Positions 35,542 to 44,418 of a DNA stretch of 64,000 nt are shown piece after piece. Within the stretch, counting starts at the first letter, position 1. Every line of letters begins with the position of its first letter. The stretch is from Nitratireductor kimnyeongensis (GTDB lineage Bacteria; Pseudomonadota; Alphaproteobacteria; Rhizobiales; Rhizobiaceae). Location: assembly GCF_019891395.1 (NCBI RefSeq), contig NZ_CP078143.1:744001-808000 (forward strand), given 5' to 3'. The notes below the pieces were generated by a model. It saw nothing but the letters and a program-made list of their open reading frames with translations. It was not told where the DNA came from and ran no database searches. Made by a program: the position numbers and the translations under genes.

Positions 35542-35617
35542 TGAAAAATTTTATGTCCTTGAAAAAAAGGGCGTGAATGCCGACCTTTGGCGCTCTGGGA
35601 CGTTGAGGAAGACGAAG

Positions 35618-36805
35618 ATGATCAAGATGCGCGATACGCTAAACGCTTTCCTCGACTACCCAGATGCTTCTCTACCTGCCAGTGGCGAGGGACCGTTGGT
35701 GGGCCTGACACTTGGTGTGAAAGATATTTTCGACGTGGCGGGATATCCGACCGGTGGCGGCAATCCGCGCCGTGCTGAACACTTTCCCCCTGCCCTCAGT
35801 ACAGCACCAGCGATCCAGCGTCTCCTCGATGCGGGCGCGCGCTTCATTGGCAAAACGCAAACCGACGAACTGACCTTCTCTATGATCGGGCAGAACGCTC
35901 ACTATCCGGCTCCGGTCAATCGCGCCGCGCCACAGCGTTTCACTGGCGGCTCTTCCTCCGGTTCGGCCGCAGCGGTAGCTGGCGGGCTAGCCGACATTGC
36001 CGCCGGATCCGACACCAATGGCTCAATCCGCGCGCCCGCTTCCTATTGTGGCCTGATTGGTCTGCGCGCGACCCATGGGCGCATCCCGCTCGAAGGAGCC
36101 ATGCCGCTTGCCCCTTCCTTCGATACGTTCGGCTGGTTTGCCCGCGATGCAATTATCTATTCCCGGGTCGGCGAAGTGCTGCTTGAGAGCGATCCGCACA
36201 GGGATCGTCTCGTGCGCCCAGTTCGCATCTCCGATTTCGATGCCCTTCTTTTCGCAGATCAGGAGCGCACGGTTTACAGCACGATGCTTGCCTCAGTCAT
36301 GCATCATTTCGACCGGGATGCTGCCTTCCTTGCGCTGCCCGGCTCCATGGACGCTTTGTTCGAATGCTTTCGTGTCATTCAGGCTTTCGAGGCCTGGGAG
36401 GTTCATGGCGAATTTATCCGGACCGCAAACCCGCAGCTCGGTCCCGGCGTTCAGGAACGGTTCGAGTTTGGCAGCCGTCTGAGCGCGGCGGCGGTGGCCG
36501 AGGCGCGTGCTGAGCGCCAGCGCTTCCAGCAGGAATTCGCCGCGCTGTTCGATCACGATATGGTGCTGGTCATGCCAACCCAGCCGACCGTGGCCCCGAT
36601 GAAGAATGCAACGCAGGAAGAGCTCGACCGCTACCGAAGCCTTGCGCTCAAGCTTACCTCCATCGCCGGCCTTCTGGGCTGGCCTCAGATCACGATCCCA
36701 CTCGGTAAGGTGCATGATGCCCCCTTCGGCATCTCACTTCTCGGGCCCGCCGGAAGTGACCGGCAGCTCATCCGCATCGCCGCCGACATTCTCTCCGGAA
36801 GCTGA
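35618..36805 (+). CDS. Amidase (amidase-signature family)
   Basis: Ser-Ser-Lys hydrolase of 395 residues; it cleaves carboxamides, substrate unknown. It starts at ATG 35618, with GAGGA 8 bases upstream. Lys35 is in LGVKDIFD, the serine-rich loop GGSSSGSA is at 110-117, and the nucleophile Ser136 is in SDTNGSIRAPAS. It is shorter than GatA (about 490) and lacks gatB/gatC neighbours, so it is not the tRNA amidotransferase. A LysR gene follows 11 bases later. Confidence 0.9.
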   Translation: MIKMRDTLNAFLDYPDASLPASGEGPLVGLTLGVKDIFDVAGYPTGGGNPRRAEHFPPALSTAPAIQRLLDAGARFIGKTQTDELTFSMIGQNAHYPAPVNRAAPQRFTGGSSSGSAAAVAGGLADIAAGSDTNGSIRAPASYCGLIGLRATHGRIPLEGAMPLAPSFDTFGWFARDAIIYSRVGEVLLESDPHRDRLVRPVRISDFDALLFADQERTVYSTMLASVMHHFDRDAAFLALPGSMDALFECFRVIQAFEAWEVHGEFIRTANPQLGPGVQERFEFGSRLSAAAVAEARAERQRFQQEFAALFDHDMVLVMPTQPTVAPMKNATQEELDRYRSLALKLTSIAGLLGWPQITIPLGKVHDAPFGISLLGPAGSDRQLIRIAADILSGS

Positions 36806-36816
36806 AGGAAACTATC

Positions 36817-37719
36817 GTGGACACACTCAGCCGCATGCGCGCATTCGTCGATGTCGTCGAAGCCGAAGGCTTTTCAGCCGCCGCCCGAAAAGTAGGGAAA
36901 TCAAAGGCGCTTCTATCAAAATATGTCCGCGAGCTGGAAGACGAACTGGGCGCCCTTCTGCTCAATCGCACCACCAGGCAATTGTCGCTGACGGAAGCAG
37001 GTCACACCTATTTCGCCCGGGCAGTAGAACTGTTGCGCGACGTTGAGGATCTTGCCGAGGCAGTGCGCGATTCCTCAGGGGATGTACGCGGTAGGATCAA
37101 ACTTTCGGCACCGCGCACATTTGCTGATGCCCCCATCGGTCAGTCGCTCATCGATTTCGCCAGTGCGCATCCGGACGTCACGCTTGAAATCAGTCTCGAT
37201 GACCGTTTCGTGGACCTGGTCGAGGAGGGTTTCGATCTCGCCATTCGCATCACCAAGCTCGCCGACTCCTCTCTGATCGCCAAGCGGCTGGCTCCATTCC
37301 GCGTAATGCTTTGCGCTTCTCCAGAGCTGATCTCCCGTCATGGCGAACCGATCACGCCCCAGGAGCTCACCCATTTACCCTGCATTGTGGACACCAACAG
37401 CCGCTACCGCCAGAACTGGCCGTTCAGGCTGGAAGATGGCACAACCGTCAATGTGCCGGTCACGGGTCGTCTGGAGGTGAACAGCCCCATGGCGGCCAGG
37501 GCAGCGGCTTTGTCCGGCCTGGGGTTCGCCATTCTGCCGGATTTTATCGCAGACCCGGAGATCAGCGCCGGCCGTCTTGTCCCTCTGCTCGAGCAAAACA
37601 GTTTCGACGGCGCCGGGATTTATGCCATCTACCCGCATCGTCGCTACCTGCCCGCTAAGGTTCGTGCCTTTGTCGATTTTCTCGCGCAGTGGCTGAAAGA
37701 AAATTATCCCAACAAGTAA
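36817..37719 (+). CDS. LysR-family transcriptional regulator
   Basis: A 300-residue regulator starting at GTG 36817, with AAGGAA upstream. The N-terminal helix-turn-helix (FSAAARKVGKSKALLSKYVR, residues 20-39) is followed by a substrate-binding domain (GRIKLSAPRTFADAPIGQSL). It is of the CrgA/AaeR-like group. It is cotranscribed with the amidase rather than divergent, unusual for LysR but not rare. Its effector is unknown. Confidence 0.92.
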   Translation: MDTLSRMRAFVDVVEAEGFSAAARKVGKSKALLSKYVRELEDELGALLLNRTTRQLSLTEAGHTYFARAVELLRDVEDLAEAVRDSSGDVRGRIKLSAPRTFADAPIGQSLIDFASAHPDVTLEISLDDRFVDLVEEGFDLAIRITKLADSSLIAKRLAPFRVMLCASPELISRHGEPITPQELTHLPCIVDTNSRYRQNWPFRLEDGTTVNVPVTGRLEVNSPMAARAAALSGLGFAILPDFIADPEISAGRLVPLLEQNSFDGAGIYAIYPHRRYLPAKVRAFVDFLAQWLKENYPNK

Positions 37720-37789
37720 CACAACGTCCAAATTCTGCCCGGTTCATGTAGAAAGCAGTATGAGCCAGACGGGAGCGGGACGATTGCAC

Positions 37790-38455
37790 ATGGTGATTCG
37801 GACGAAATTCATGTTCAGAGCCGGGGTAACCGTCCTCGCCCTGTCTTTTTCGGCACCTGCCCTCACGCATCCCCACGTCTTCGCAGAAGCCCGGCTCGAC
37901 GTGAACACGGACAGCAACGGAAACGTTGCCTCCCTGCATCATGTCTGGCGCTTCGACGACCTTTTCTCCAGCACGGTTCTAGTCGAATTCGACAAAAACC
38001 AGGATCTCGCGCTTGATCAATCGGAGCTGGAAGAGGTCGGAAACGTGGTTCATGCTTCTCTCGCCGATTTCAATTATTTCCAGCTCGTCACGCATGACGG
38101 CAAAGATGTGCCGATGCAGGCGCCCGAGAGATTGATTGCCGACTTCGTCGACAACCAGCTGATCATTCTGTTTGAATCCGCCCCGGATTCGCCCCTGCCC
38201 CTTTCGGGCAAGGTGGAGTTTGGTGTCTACGATCCGACCTTCTACACAGCCATCGATTTCGTCGAAGACAGCTATATGACGGTCAACAATCTCCCGGCCG
38301 GCTGCAGCAGCAGTGTCGTTCGCCCGGATCCCGATGAAGCGCTCGCCCAGAATCAGCAGAGCCTGACGGACGCTTTCTTCAATGATCCAACCGGCAATGA
38401 CATGAGCAAGATCTTTGCGACCCGCCTGGAGTTGACCTGCAGCAAGGATAGCTGA
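37790..38455 (+). CDS. DUF1007 periplasmic protein, partner of the NicO exporter
   Basis: About 221 residues from ATG 37790 (an in-frame ATG at 37760 would add 10). The signal peptide ends near PALTHPH, directly followed by the family's HPHVFAEARLD motif. It has an EF-hand-like acidic stretch (DKNQDLALDQSELEE) and two late cysteines. DUF1007 proteins are typically encoded beside nickel/cobalt exporters, as here (3 bases before the next gene). A metal-binding role is inferred. Confidence 0.85.
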   Translation: MVIRTKFMFRAGVTVLALSFSAPALTHPHVFAEARLDVNTDSNGNVASLHHVWRFDDLFSSTVLVEFDKNQDLALDQSELEEVGNVVHASLADFNYFQLVTHDGKDVPMQAPERLIADFVDNQLIILFESAPDSPLPLSGKVEFGVYDPTFYTAIDFVEDSYMTVNNLPAGCSSSVVRPDPDEALAQNQQSLTDAFFNDPTGNDMSKIFATRLELTCSKDS

Positions 38456-38458
38456 ACC

Positions 38459-39622
38459 ATGTCCTCATCCCGCCGTGTCGTCATCGCTACCGCAGCGATC
38501 ATTCTATTGGCCGCAGGTACCGCGATGGCGCAAAGCTCGCTTGGTATCGGCGCTGCCGAACCAGCCATTACCCCGACCGGCCCTTTTGCGAGCACGTTGC
38601 AATGGATCAACACACAGCAGCAGGCATTTTATCGCACCTTGACCGGTGCGTTGAAGGCAATGCGCGAGGATGGCAGCAAGCTCTGGGTCTTGATCGGCCT
38701 TTCCTTCGCCTATGGCGTTTTCCACGCAGCCGGACCGGGGCATGGCAAAGCGGTCATTTCCTCCTACATGCTCGCCAATGAGGTGGCGCTACGCCGCGGC
38801 GTCATTCTCTCTTTCGCGTCGGCTCTGCTCCAGGGCGCAACCGCCATTATTCTGATGGGTGTGGTTTTCCTTGCATTGCGTGGAACATCGATCTCCATGA
38901 CCGATGCAGCATGGTTTCTTGAAACCGTCAGCTTCGGCCTCATCGCCGGTTTCGGCGCCTGGCTCCTGTGGCGCAAAACTTCGAGCCTGAGGCGCGCCAG
39001 CGTCCCCGCACCGCAACCCATGCACAGCCTGTCCGCAGCGCACGTCCATGAGCACACTCCCCATCATGTTCATGTGCATGATTGTGATCATCACCACCAC
39101 TCCACCTGCGGTCACGAGCATCACCACCGATCCGCTATCGATCATCATCATCACCATCATGTGCATGAACACGCATGTGGACATGACCATGATCACGGGC
39201 ACGGGCACGGGCACGAAGCTGCACATGATCACGGCTCTGATGCGGTCTGCCCCAGTTGTGGCCATTCGCACGCTCCGGACCCGAGCCTGCTGACTGGCGA
39301 GCGTTTTGACTGGAAAACCGCAGGCTCTGCCATCGCCGCCGTGGGCATACGCCCCTGCTCCGGTGCACTGATCGTGCTCACCTTTGCTTTTCTGAACAGC
39401 CTCTGGCTTGGCGGCATTTTATCGGTGATTGCTATGTCGATCGGAACGGCGATCACTGTTTCGGTGCTGGCCACCCTCGCTGTAACCGCAAAGAACTGGG
39501 CGGTAGCATTGTCGGGTGGGAATCGTGCCAGCAACCGTGTTCACAACGTTATCGAAATCGGTGGCGCTGCCCTGGTACTGGTTCTGGGTCTGACCCTCTT
39601 GGCAGCAAGCCTTGCCGCCTGA
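38459..39622 (+). CDS. NicO-family nickel/cobalt exporter with a His-rich loop
   Basis: Inner-membrane metal efflux protein, RcnA/NicO type, 387 residues. It has a signal-like N-terminus (AMAQSS) and about six TM segments. The family motif HAAGPGHGKAVISSYML lies near residues 83-99, and a second conserved site is IRPCSGALIVL. Between TM segments lies a loop of about 80 residues (roughly 195-280) with about 33 histidines and 5 cysteines, presumably a metal-capturing segment. It pairs with the DUF1007 gene. Confidence 0.9.
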   Translation: MSSSRRVVIATAAIILLAAGTAMAQSSLGIGAAEPAITPTGPFASTLQWINTQQQAFYRTLTGALKAMREDGSKLWVLIGLSFAYGVFHAAGPGHGKAVISSYMLANEVALRRGVILSFASALLQGATAIILMGVVFLALRGTSISMTDAAWFLETVSFGLIAGFGAWLLWRKTSSLRRASVPAPQPMHSLSAAHVHEHTPHHVHVHDCDHHHHSTCGHEHHHRSAIDHHHHHHVHEHACGHDHDHGHGHGHEAAHDHGSDAVCPSCGHSHAPDPSLLTGERFDWKTAGSAIAAVGIRPCSGALIVLTFAFLNSLWLGGILSVIAMSIGTAITVSVLATLAVTAKNWAVALSGGNRASNRVHNVIEIGGAALVLVLGLTLLAASLAA

Positions 39623-39635
39623 GAGGTAAGCCGGA

Positions 39636-39836
39636 TCAGCTGCGCTTCCGCTGCGCGCGGGCGCGCAACCAGAAGACCATGAAGAATGCCAGCACGAAAA
39701 GAACCGCGACGACCCCTGCAATCCAGGGTGAATAGGCACCGATGGCGAGCATGATGCGCGGCATCAGATAGGCCACGACACCAAAACCGATGAGGATGAA
39801 CGCGGCTGCGATCGCCGCCTTGCGATTTTCCGACAA
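39636..39836 (-). CDS. Small two-TM membrane protein, function unknown
   Basis: I place the start at TTG 39836, preceded by a GCAGGGA ribosome-site-like sequence, giving 66 residues (MSENRKAAIAAAFILIG). Two hydrophobic helices (about 8-28 and 36-57) and a basic C-terminal tail (RARAQRKRS) are seen. The longer frame to 39953 overlaps the upstream GNAT gene. It lies 34 bases after that gene and may be cotranscribed. Confidence 0.6.
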   Translation of the reverse strand: MSENRKAAIAAAFILIGFGVVAYLMPRIMLAIGAYSPWIAGVVAVLFVLAFFMVFWLRARAQRKRS

Positions 39837-39870
39837 AGGTCCCTGCCCGTCCGTTCGCCGTGCCCCAGGC

Positions 39871-40545
39871 TCAGACCCTGAAAGCTTCCAGCCGTTTCTT
39901 CTGACGGCCTTCCTTATCGAAATTGGCTGGATCAAGCCATGCGTCAAATGCACCTTTTAGCGCAGCCCACTCGCTGTCGAGTATCGAATACCAGGCCGTG
40001 TCCCTGTTTTCGCCCTTCACGATCATATGCTGACGGAAGACCCCCTCAAACTTAAAACCGAACCGCTCTGCAGCGCGGCGCGAGGGCAGATTGGCATTGT
40101 TGCACTTCCATTCGAAGCGCCTGTACCCCAGATCATCAAAGACGTAGCTGGCAAAAAGATAGAGCGCCTCGGTCGCCCGCACGCTACGCGATATCCCCGG
40201 TCCCCAATAAATGTTTCCAGCCTCTATAACACCATTGGCCTGGTCAATACGCATCAGCGCCTGCCGACCGCCGACATGTCCCGTCTCCCTGTCGATCACC
40301 GCATAGAAAAACGGATCGGCGCTTTTGGCCGCCTTTTCAAGCCAGGGTCTGAACGCCTCCTCGCTTTCGGGCGGATATTCCGCCAGCCAGCGAAACCGCT
40401 CATCCGCGTCGGCAACCGTGGATACGGTATAAAGGCCGTCGCCATGGAGCACCGGATCAAGGGGCTCTAGCCTGACGAAACGCCCCTCGAGCACCTCGCG
40501 TTCCGGGCGCGGTCTGGTGCTCCAGTTGATGAGACCTGTCTGCAT
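39871..40545 (-). CDS. GNAT acetyltransferase, RimJ/RimL-like
   Basis: A 224-residue acetyltransferase of the RimJ type (Acetyltransf_3-like). The start ATG 40545 has GGAGAA upstream, and the longer frame to 40698 has no support. Motifs are the N-terminal VLEGRFVRLEPL, the acetyl-CoA region ISRSVRATEALYLFASYVFD and NLPSRRAAERFGFKFEGVFR. The substrate, a protein N-terminus or small amine, is unknown. Confidence 0.9.
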   Translation of the reverse strand: MQTGLINWSTRPRPEREVLEGRFVRLEPLDPVLHGDGLYTVSTVADADERFRWLAEYPPESEEAFRPWLEKAAKSADPFFYAVIDRETGHVGGRQALMRIDQANGVIEAGNIYWGPGISRSVRATEALYLFASYVFDDLGYRRFEWKCNNANLPSRRAAERFGFKFEGVFRQHMIVKGENRDTAWYSILDSEWAALKGAFDAWLDPANFDKEGRQKKRLEAFRV

Positions 40546-40689
40546 ACGGATGTTCTCCAGCCTTGCATGTGCTCTGCCAGCCTTGTCATCGTTCTGCAAA
40601 GCACGGTGGCGCGGCGGACGAAAGGCCCAGCAGGACATGCAGACCTGCGCCAGGAAACGGATGGAGAAGCATAAATTGGAAACGGACGA

Positions 40690-40710
40690 GGCGGCCACTG
40701 GTCGGCCGCC
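40690..40710. terminator. GC-rich stem-loop downstream of the TRAP genes
   Basis: GGCGGCC (40690-40696) and GGCCGCC (40704-40710), with flanking AAACGG/CCGTTT on the minus strand able to extend the stem. It lies about 100 bases past the dctM stop, so it may end the TRAP transcript. It lacks a long T-run. Confidence 0.4.
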
Positions 40711-40776
40711 CCGTTTCGAACCGTGCTTGGGAGGAGGAAAGCCGATCCGACAGTCAGAATCCTAACTGCCCAATCG

Positions 40777-40791
40777 TTAACGTTTACTTAA
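40777..40791. promoter_or_regulatory. CtrA-type full site TTAA-N7-TTAA
   Basis: TTAA (40777-40780), seven bases, TTAA (40788-40791), matching the CtrA consensus TTAA-N7-TTAA. It is about 230 bases upstream of the GNAT start and 20 bases past the dctM stop. The target is unclear. Confidence 0.4.
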
Positions 40792-40811
40792 CGGTGATCC
40801 TCAAATTGCAG

Positions 40812-42428
40812 CTATCTTGTAACAATCTCCGGGCCCATAAGGCTGTATGGCAGCCATGTTGACATAACCGGGATATAGGTAACCAGTATCAGGAAGATAA
40901 ACAGGACCAACACAAAGGGCGCCGCTGCACGCACCACCTGGATCAGGCTCATGCCGGTTATGCCGCTCGTCACAAACAGATTGAGCCCGATTGGCGGCGT
41001 GATCATGCCGATTTCCATGTTCACCACCATGATGATGCCAAGATGGACCGGGTCGACACCCAGTTCCATCGCGATGGGAAACACCACGGGAGCGACGATC
41101 AGGAGGAGACCCGAAGGCTCCATGAACTGCCCGCCCAGGAGCAGAAGAAGGTTCACTGCAATCAGGAAGGTAAACCAGGTGAATCCGGCATCGACCATGA
41201 GACCGGTGATCGCCTGAGGTATGCGCTCGGCCGTCAACACATGGGCAAACAGCAGTGCATTGACGATGATGAACATCAGCATGACCGTGGTGCGCGCTGC
41301 ATCCACCGTCACTTTGCGCGTTTCTTCATTGAAAAAGGCGCGCAGAAAGTTCCTCCCCATCAGGCTGAGATTCCGCCGCCAGATCGGCAGGCTTGCCACC
41401 AACAGCCCCGGCAGCGCTGCTACCCCGCCCCCGCCGCGCCACAGCGCGTAAGCCACCATGGCAACCACGGAGAGGATGAGCCCCGTAAACGTGCGCCCCT
41501 GGAGGGTCACCCCTTCCCAGTCGGCGGTCAGGAAGAAGCTCAGGATCATCCAGACAAAGAAGAACGCAAGTGCATAGACGGTGGCGGAAAACCCGACGCG
41601 CGAGCGCTTGCCGTCCTCCTCCTTCATCCATCGCTCGTTCTTCATCGGTCCCATGTCGCGGTAGACGAACAGCGCCACCGCAAAGGAGTAGACAGCGGCA
41701 ACGGCCGCCGCCTCCGTGGGTGTGAACACTCCGCCATAGATCCCGCCAAGAATGATGATAATGAGGAACAGCCCCCAGCCTGCCTCCTTGCCCCCCGCGA
41801 CAATCTCGTGAACCCCTTTCCACTCTTCTGCTGGCAGGTTGCGCACCCGCGCCATCACATAGATGGCAACCATCAGCATCAGCCCGGCGACGATCCCGGG
41901 CACCACACCGGCCAGAAACATGCGTCCGACCGAAACGTCCGTCGCCGCCGAATAGACAACCATCACGATGGAAGGCGGTATCAGAATGCCGAGCGTACCG
42001 GCATTGGCGATGATGCCGGCCGCAAATTCCTTTGAGTAGCCCACCTGCCGCATGCCCGCGATGGCGATGGTGCCGATGGCAACGACCGTTGCCGGTGAAG
42101 AGCCGGAAAGAGCTGCGAACATCATGCACGCCAGCACCGACGCCATCGCGAGGCCCCCGCGAAAATGACCTACCGATGCAATGGCAAACCGGATGATGCG
42201 CCGAGCCACGCCACCCGTCGACATGAAGGCCGATGCCAGAATGAAGAACGGGATCGCCAGAAGCGTGTAATTCTGCGACGCGGTGAAAAGCTGCAGGGCC
42301 ACCGATGAAATGGAATCGCTTGAAAAGAACGCGATAATGATGAGTGACGAGAGCCCGAGGGCCACCGCTACCGGAACCCCCAGGAACAACAGGAGTAGCA
42401 CGAGAACGAAAAGAATGGCTGGTTCCAT
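40812..42428 (-). CDS. dctM: TRAP transporter large permease (DctM), extended form
   Basis: Membrane permease of a TRAP transporter with the usual segments (ALSGSSPATVVAIGTIAIAG, GTLGILIPPSIVMVVYSA). At 538 residues it is about 110 longer than the classic form (about 427). The excess is an insertion at roughly residues 255-370 containing extra hydrophobic segments and a charged KNERWMKEEDGKRSR stretch. A GAAGGAG ribosome site precedes ATG 42428. It is the last gene of dctP-dctQ-dctM. Confidence 0.93.
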   Translation of the reverse strand: MEPAILFVLVLLLLFLGVPVAVALGLSSLIIIAFFSSDSISSVALQLFTASQNYTLLAIPFFILASAFMSTGGVARRIIRFAIASVGHFRGGLAMASVLACMMFAALSGSSPATVVAIGTIAIAGMRQVGYSKEFAAGIIANAGTLGILIPPSIVMVVYSAATDVSVGRMFLAGVVPGIVAGLMLMVAIYVMARVRNLPAEEWKGVHEIVAGGKEAGWGLFLIIIILGGIYGGVFTPTEAAAVAAVYSFAVALFVYRDMGPMKNERWMKEEDGKRSRVGFSATVYALAFFFVWMILSFFLTADWEGVTLQGRTFTGLILSVVAMVAYALWRGGGGVAALPGLLVASLPIWRRNLSLMGRNFLRAFFNEETRKVTVDAARTTVMLMFIIVNALLFAHVLTAERIPQAITGLMVDAGFTWFTFLIAVNLLLLLGGQFMEPSGLLLIVAPVVFPIAMELGVDPVHLGIIMVVNMEIGMITPPIGLNLFVTSGITGMSLIQVVRAAAPFVLVLFIFLILVTYIPVMSTWLPYSLMGPEIVTR

Positions 42429-42433
42429 CGCCG

Positions 42434-43129
42434 CTACTCCTTCAAGGCATCTTTATTTTCAGCGACGAGATCTTCCGCCTCGTGGCCGGCAATGATCAGA
42501 TCGCGCTCCCCTCTGGCGACACCCACAACACCCTCAAGCGCACGAAATGCAAGCAGAGCAAGACCAACAGGAAGCATGAGATAGGCCACCCAGCGCTGCA
42601 CTCGATCCTGTAACCCGAACGCCTCCTGCATCCAGAGTGGATAGCGAAGATCATCGAGCCCGGTCCCCCGATCGAACATGAAAGTCCAGTAGCCGATGGC
42701 ACCGGTCTGGCGCCAGTTGGTCGACACATCGGCGCCTACCAGCGTCAACCAACCGGCATAGAGAAGAATGAAAGCGTAGAGGAAAACACAGACCGCCCCG
42801 AAAATCGCAACAGCCTTGAAAAGCCTGGAAGGAAGCAATCGAATGAAGGCATCAACCCCCAGATGAATGCCGTTCTTCACGCCATAGCTCATGCCGAAAA
42901 GGATCATCCACGCAAACAGGATGCGCGTGAACTCCAGCGCACCGCCCCAACCGCTGTTGAAACCGTATCTGGCAATGACCTGGGTGAAGGAGACAAACGT
43001 GATCGCTGCCAAAAGTATGGCAAGCACGTTTTCTTCAAATCGCGCGACCGCATTGGGAAATCGCCGTTCCAGGAAAAACAAGACGGCGACGATTGCGACA
43101 AGCCCGAGCGCCGGCCATAACAGAACCAT
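42434..43129 (-). CDS. dctQ: TRAP transporter small permease (DctQ)
   Basis: Small permease subunit of 231 residues with about four main TM segments, joining DctM. Conserved features are ARYGFNSGWGGALEFTRILF and GMSYGVKNGIHLGVDAFI. It is longer than usual (about 170-220) because of an extra TM region (WPALGLVAIVAVLFFLERRF) at the N-terminus. It lies 5 bases before dctM. Confidence 0.92.
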   Translation of the reverse strand: MVLLWPALGLVAIVAVLFFLERRFPNAVARFEENVLAILLAAITFVSFTQVIARYGFNSGWGGALEFTRILFAWMILFGMSYGVKNGIHLGVDAFIRLLPSRLFKAVAIFGAVCVFLYAFILLYAGWLTLVGADVSTNWRQTGAIGYWTFMFDRGTGLDDLRYPLWMQEAFGLQDRVQRWVAYLMLPVGLALLAFRALEGVVGVARGERDLIIAGHEAEDLVAENKDALKE

Positions 43130-43161
43130 GATTTCACTCCCGGGAGCTACCTGTCACAAGA

Positions 43162-43182
43162 CCGCCCGCACACGGCGGACGG
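43162..43182 (-). other. Stem-loop between dctP and dctQ
   Basis: CCGTCCGC and GCGGGCGG on the minus strand (one G-T pair), loop CGTGT, with no T-run. Hairpins here are common in TRAP operons and may protect or attenuate the transcript so that dctP is made in excess. Confidence 0.45.
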
Positions 43183-43232
43183 CCCTGCATGATGCGACGA
43201 GGGGAACGCCGCGTCGGGAAAGACCGAAAACC

Positions 43233-44228
43233 TCAGGAGCCGCTGGCGGCAGCTGAATCGATCAATTCCTTGCCGATATCACCTTCGAATTTCGCCCAGA
43301 CAGGCTTCATGGTTTCGACCCATGCCGCGCGCTGCTCAGGGCTCAGTTCACGGATCGTACCATTGGCATCCAGGATGTTCTGGCGGCAGGTTGCTTCCTG
43401 ATCGGCAACATTGGCGTTGGCTGTCTCCGTCACTTCCTGGACTATGGTGACGAACTGGTCGCGCACAGCGGGATCAAGACTCTCCAGCCACTCCGTCGAC
43501 GTCACGAGGAGATAGGCAAGAAGCTGATGATTGGTCTCCGTGATGCCATCCTGCACTTCGAAGAATTTCTGCGTGTAGATGTTGCACCAGCTGTTTTCCT
43601 GGCCATCCACGACACCTGTCTGAAGCGCGCCATAAACTTCCTTGAACGCAAGTTTCTGTGCCGAAGCACCCATGGCCTCGATCATGGCGACAGCCACGTC
43701 GGAGGTCTGAACGCGGAACTTGAGTCCCGCCGCATCCTGCGGCTCCAGAAGCGGCTTGCCGGCAGAAAACTGCTTGAGACCAGAAGACCAGAAACCAAGG
43801 CCCGTATAGCCTTCGTCTTCCATCACGGTCAGGAGGCCTTGTCCGTCATCTGACGTGGTGAATTTGTTCACCGCGTCAAGTGTTGGAAACAGGAATGGAA
43901 GATCGAACAGGCGATATTTGAGGGTGTAGGCCTCAAACTTCGCAAGCGACGGAGCAGCCAGCTGAACATCGCCCAGAAGCAGCGCCTCCATCACTTTGTC
44001 GTCGTCATAAAGTGTCGAATTCGGAAACACCTCCATACAGGCGGTTCCGTTCATTTCCTCGTTCACCCGGTTTGCCAGAAGCGTCGCCGCATCCCCTTTG
44101 GGATGACCCTTTTCGGCAACGACGTGGCTGAATTTGATAACCATTTCGCCATCGTCGCACTGGGCTTGAGCCTGCCCTGCAAACATGGTCAGGGAAAGCG
44201 CCGAGACGGCACCGATCAGAAGTCGCAT
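43233..44228 (-). CDS. dctP: TRAP transporter periplasmic binding protein (DctP)
   Basis: Solute-binding protein of 331 residues, starting at ATG 44228 with GGAGGA upstream. The signal peptide ends near AQAQC (residue 23). The C4-dicarboxylate-type features IKFSHVVAEKGHPKG, VFPNSTLYDDDK and AAPSLAKF are present. The carboxylate-binding arginine lies in LKFRVQTSDV. Dicarboxylates or related organic acids are the likely ligand. A dyad site lies about 120 bases upstream. Confidence 0.93.
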   Translation of the reverse strand: MRLLIGAVSALSLTMFAGQAQAQCDDGEMVIKFSHVVAEKGHPKGDAATLLANRVNEEMNGTACMEVFPNSTLYDDDKVMEALLLGDVQLAAPSLAKFEAYTLKYRLFDLPFLFPTLDAVNKFTTSDDGQGLLTVMEDEGYTGLGFWSSGLKQFSAGKPLLEPQDAAGLKFRVQTSDVAVAMIEAMGASAQKLAFKEVYGALQTGVVDGQENSWCNIYTQKFFEVQDGITETNHQLLAYLLVTSTEWLESLDPAVRDQFVTIVQEVTETANANVADQEATCRQNILDANGTIRELSPEQRAAWVETMKPVWAKFEGDIGKELIDSAAASGS

Positions 44229-44347
44229 GAGGTTTCCTCCACTCCGCGGTCCACAGAATGCTGCGGCCGAAAAATCGCGGTCTGTCACCGCCTGTTTCTT
44301 TTCTGGCAAGGCATGGGCGATCCTCCGCACCCACGCGCCATTGCAAA

Positions 44348-44363
44348 TGTATCCTGTGATACA
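44348..44363. promoter_or_regulatory. Dyad TGTATC-N4-GATACA upstream of dctP
   Basis: A perfect 6-base inverted repeat spaced by CTGT, 120 bases before the dctP start. It overlaps a possible promoter region with TTGATT just upstream on the minus strand. The size fits a GntR- or TetR-type operator for the TRAP operon; no such regulator gene is adjacent. Confidence 0.45.
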
Positions 44364-44418
44364 GGCAGAGTGAAATCAAGCGAGACGGGAACTCCCGCCC
44401 CCTTTTCTCCCTTATGCT

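Noticed and set aside
35618..36805. GatA subunit of the tRNA amidotransferase
   Set aside because: It is about 100 residues too short and no gatB or gatC is adjacent; a LysR gene follows instead.
39048..39293. Reading the repetitive His-codon DNA of the NicO gene as a tandem repeat array
   Set aside because: The repeat is only CAT/CAC codon run inside an intact protein frame, not a DNA repeat element.
41043..42035. Plus-strand open frame of 330 codons rich in His, Gln and Arg
   Set aside because: Antisense to dctM; the composition is that of a reversed membrane-protein gene.
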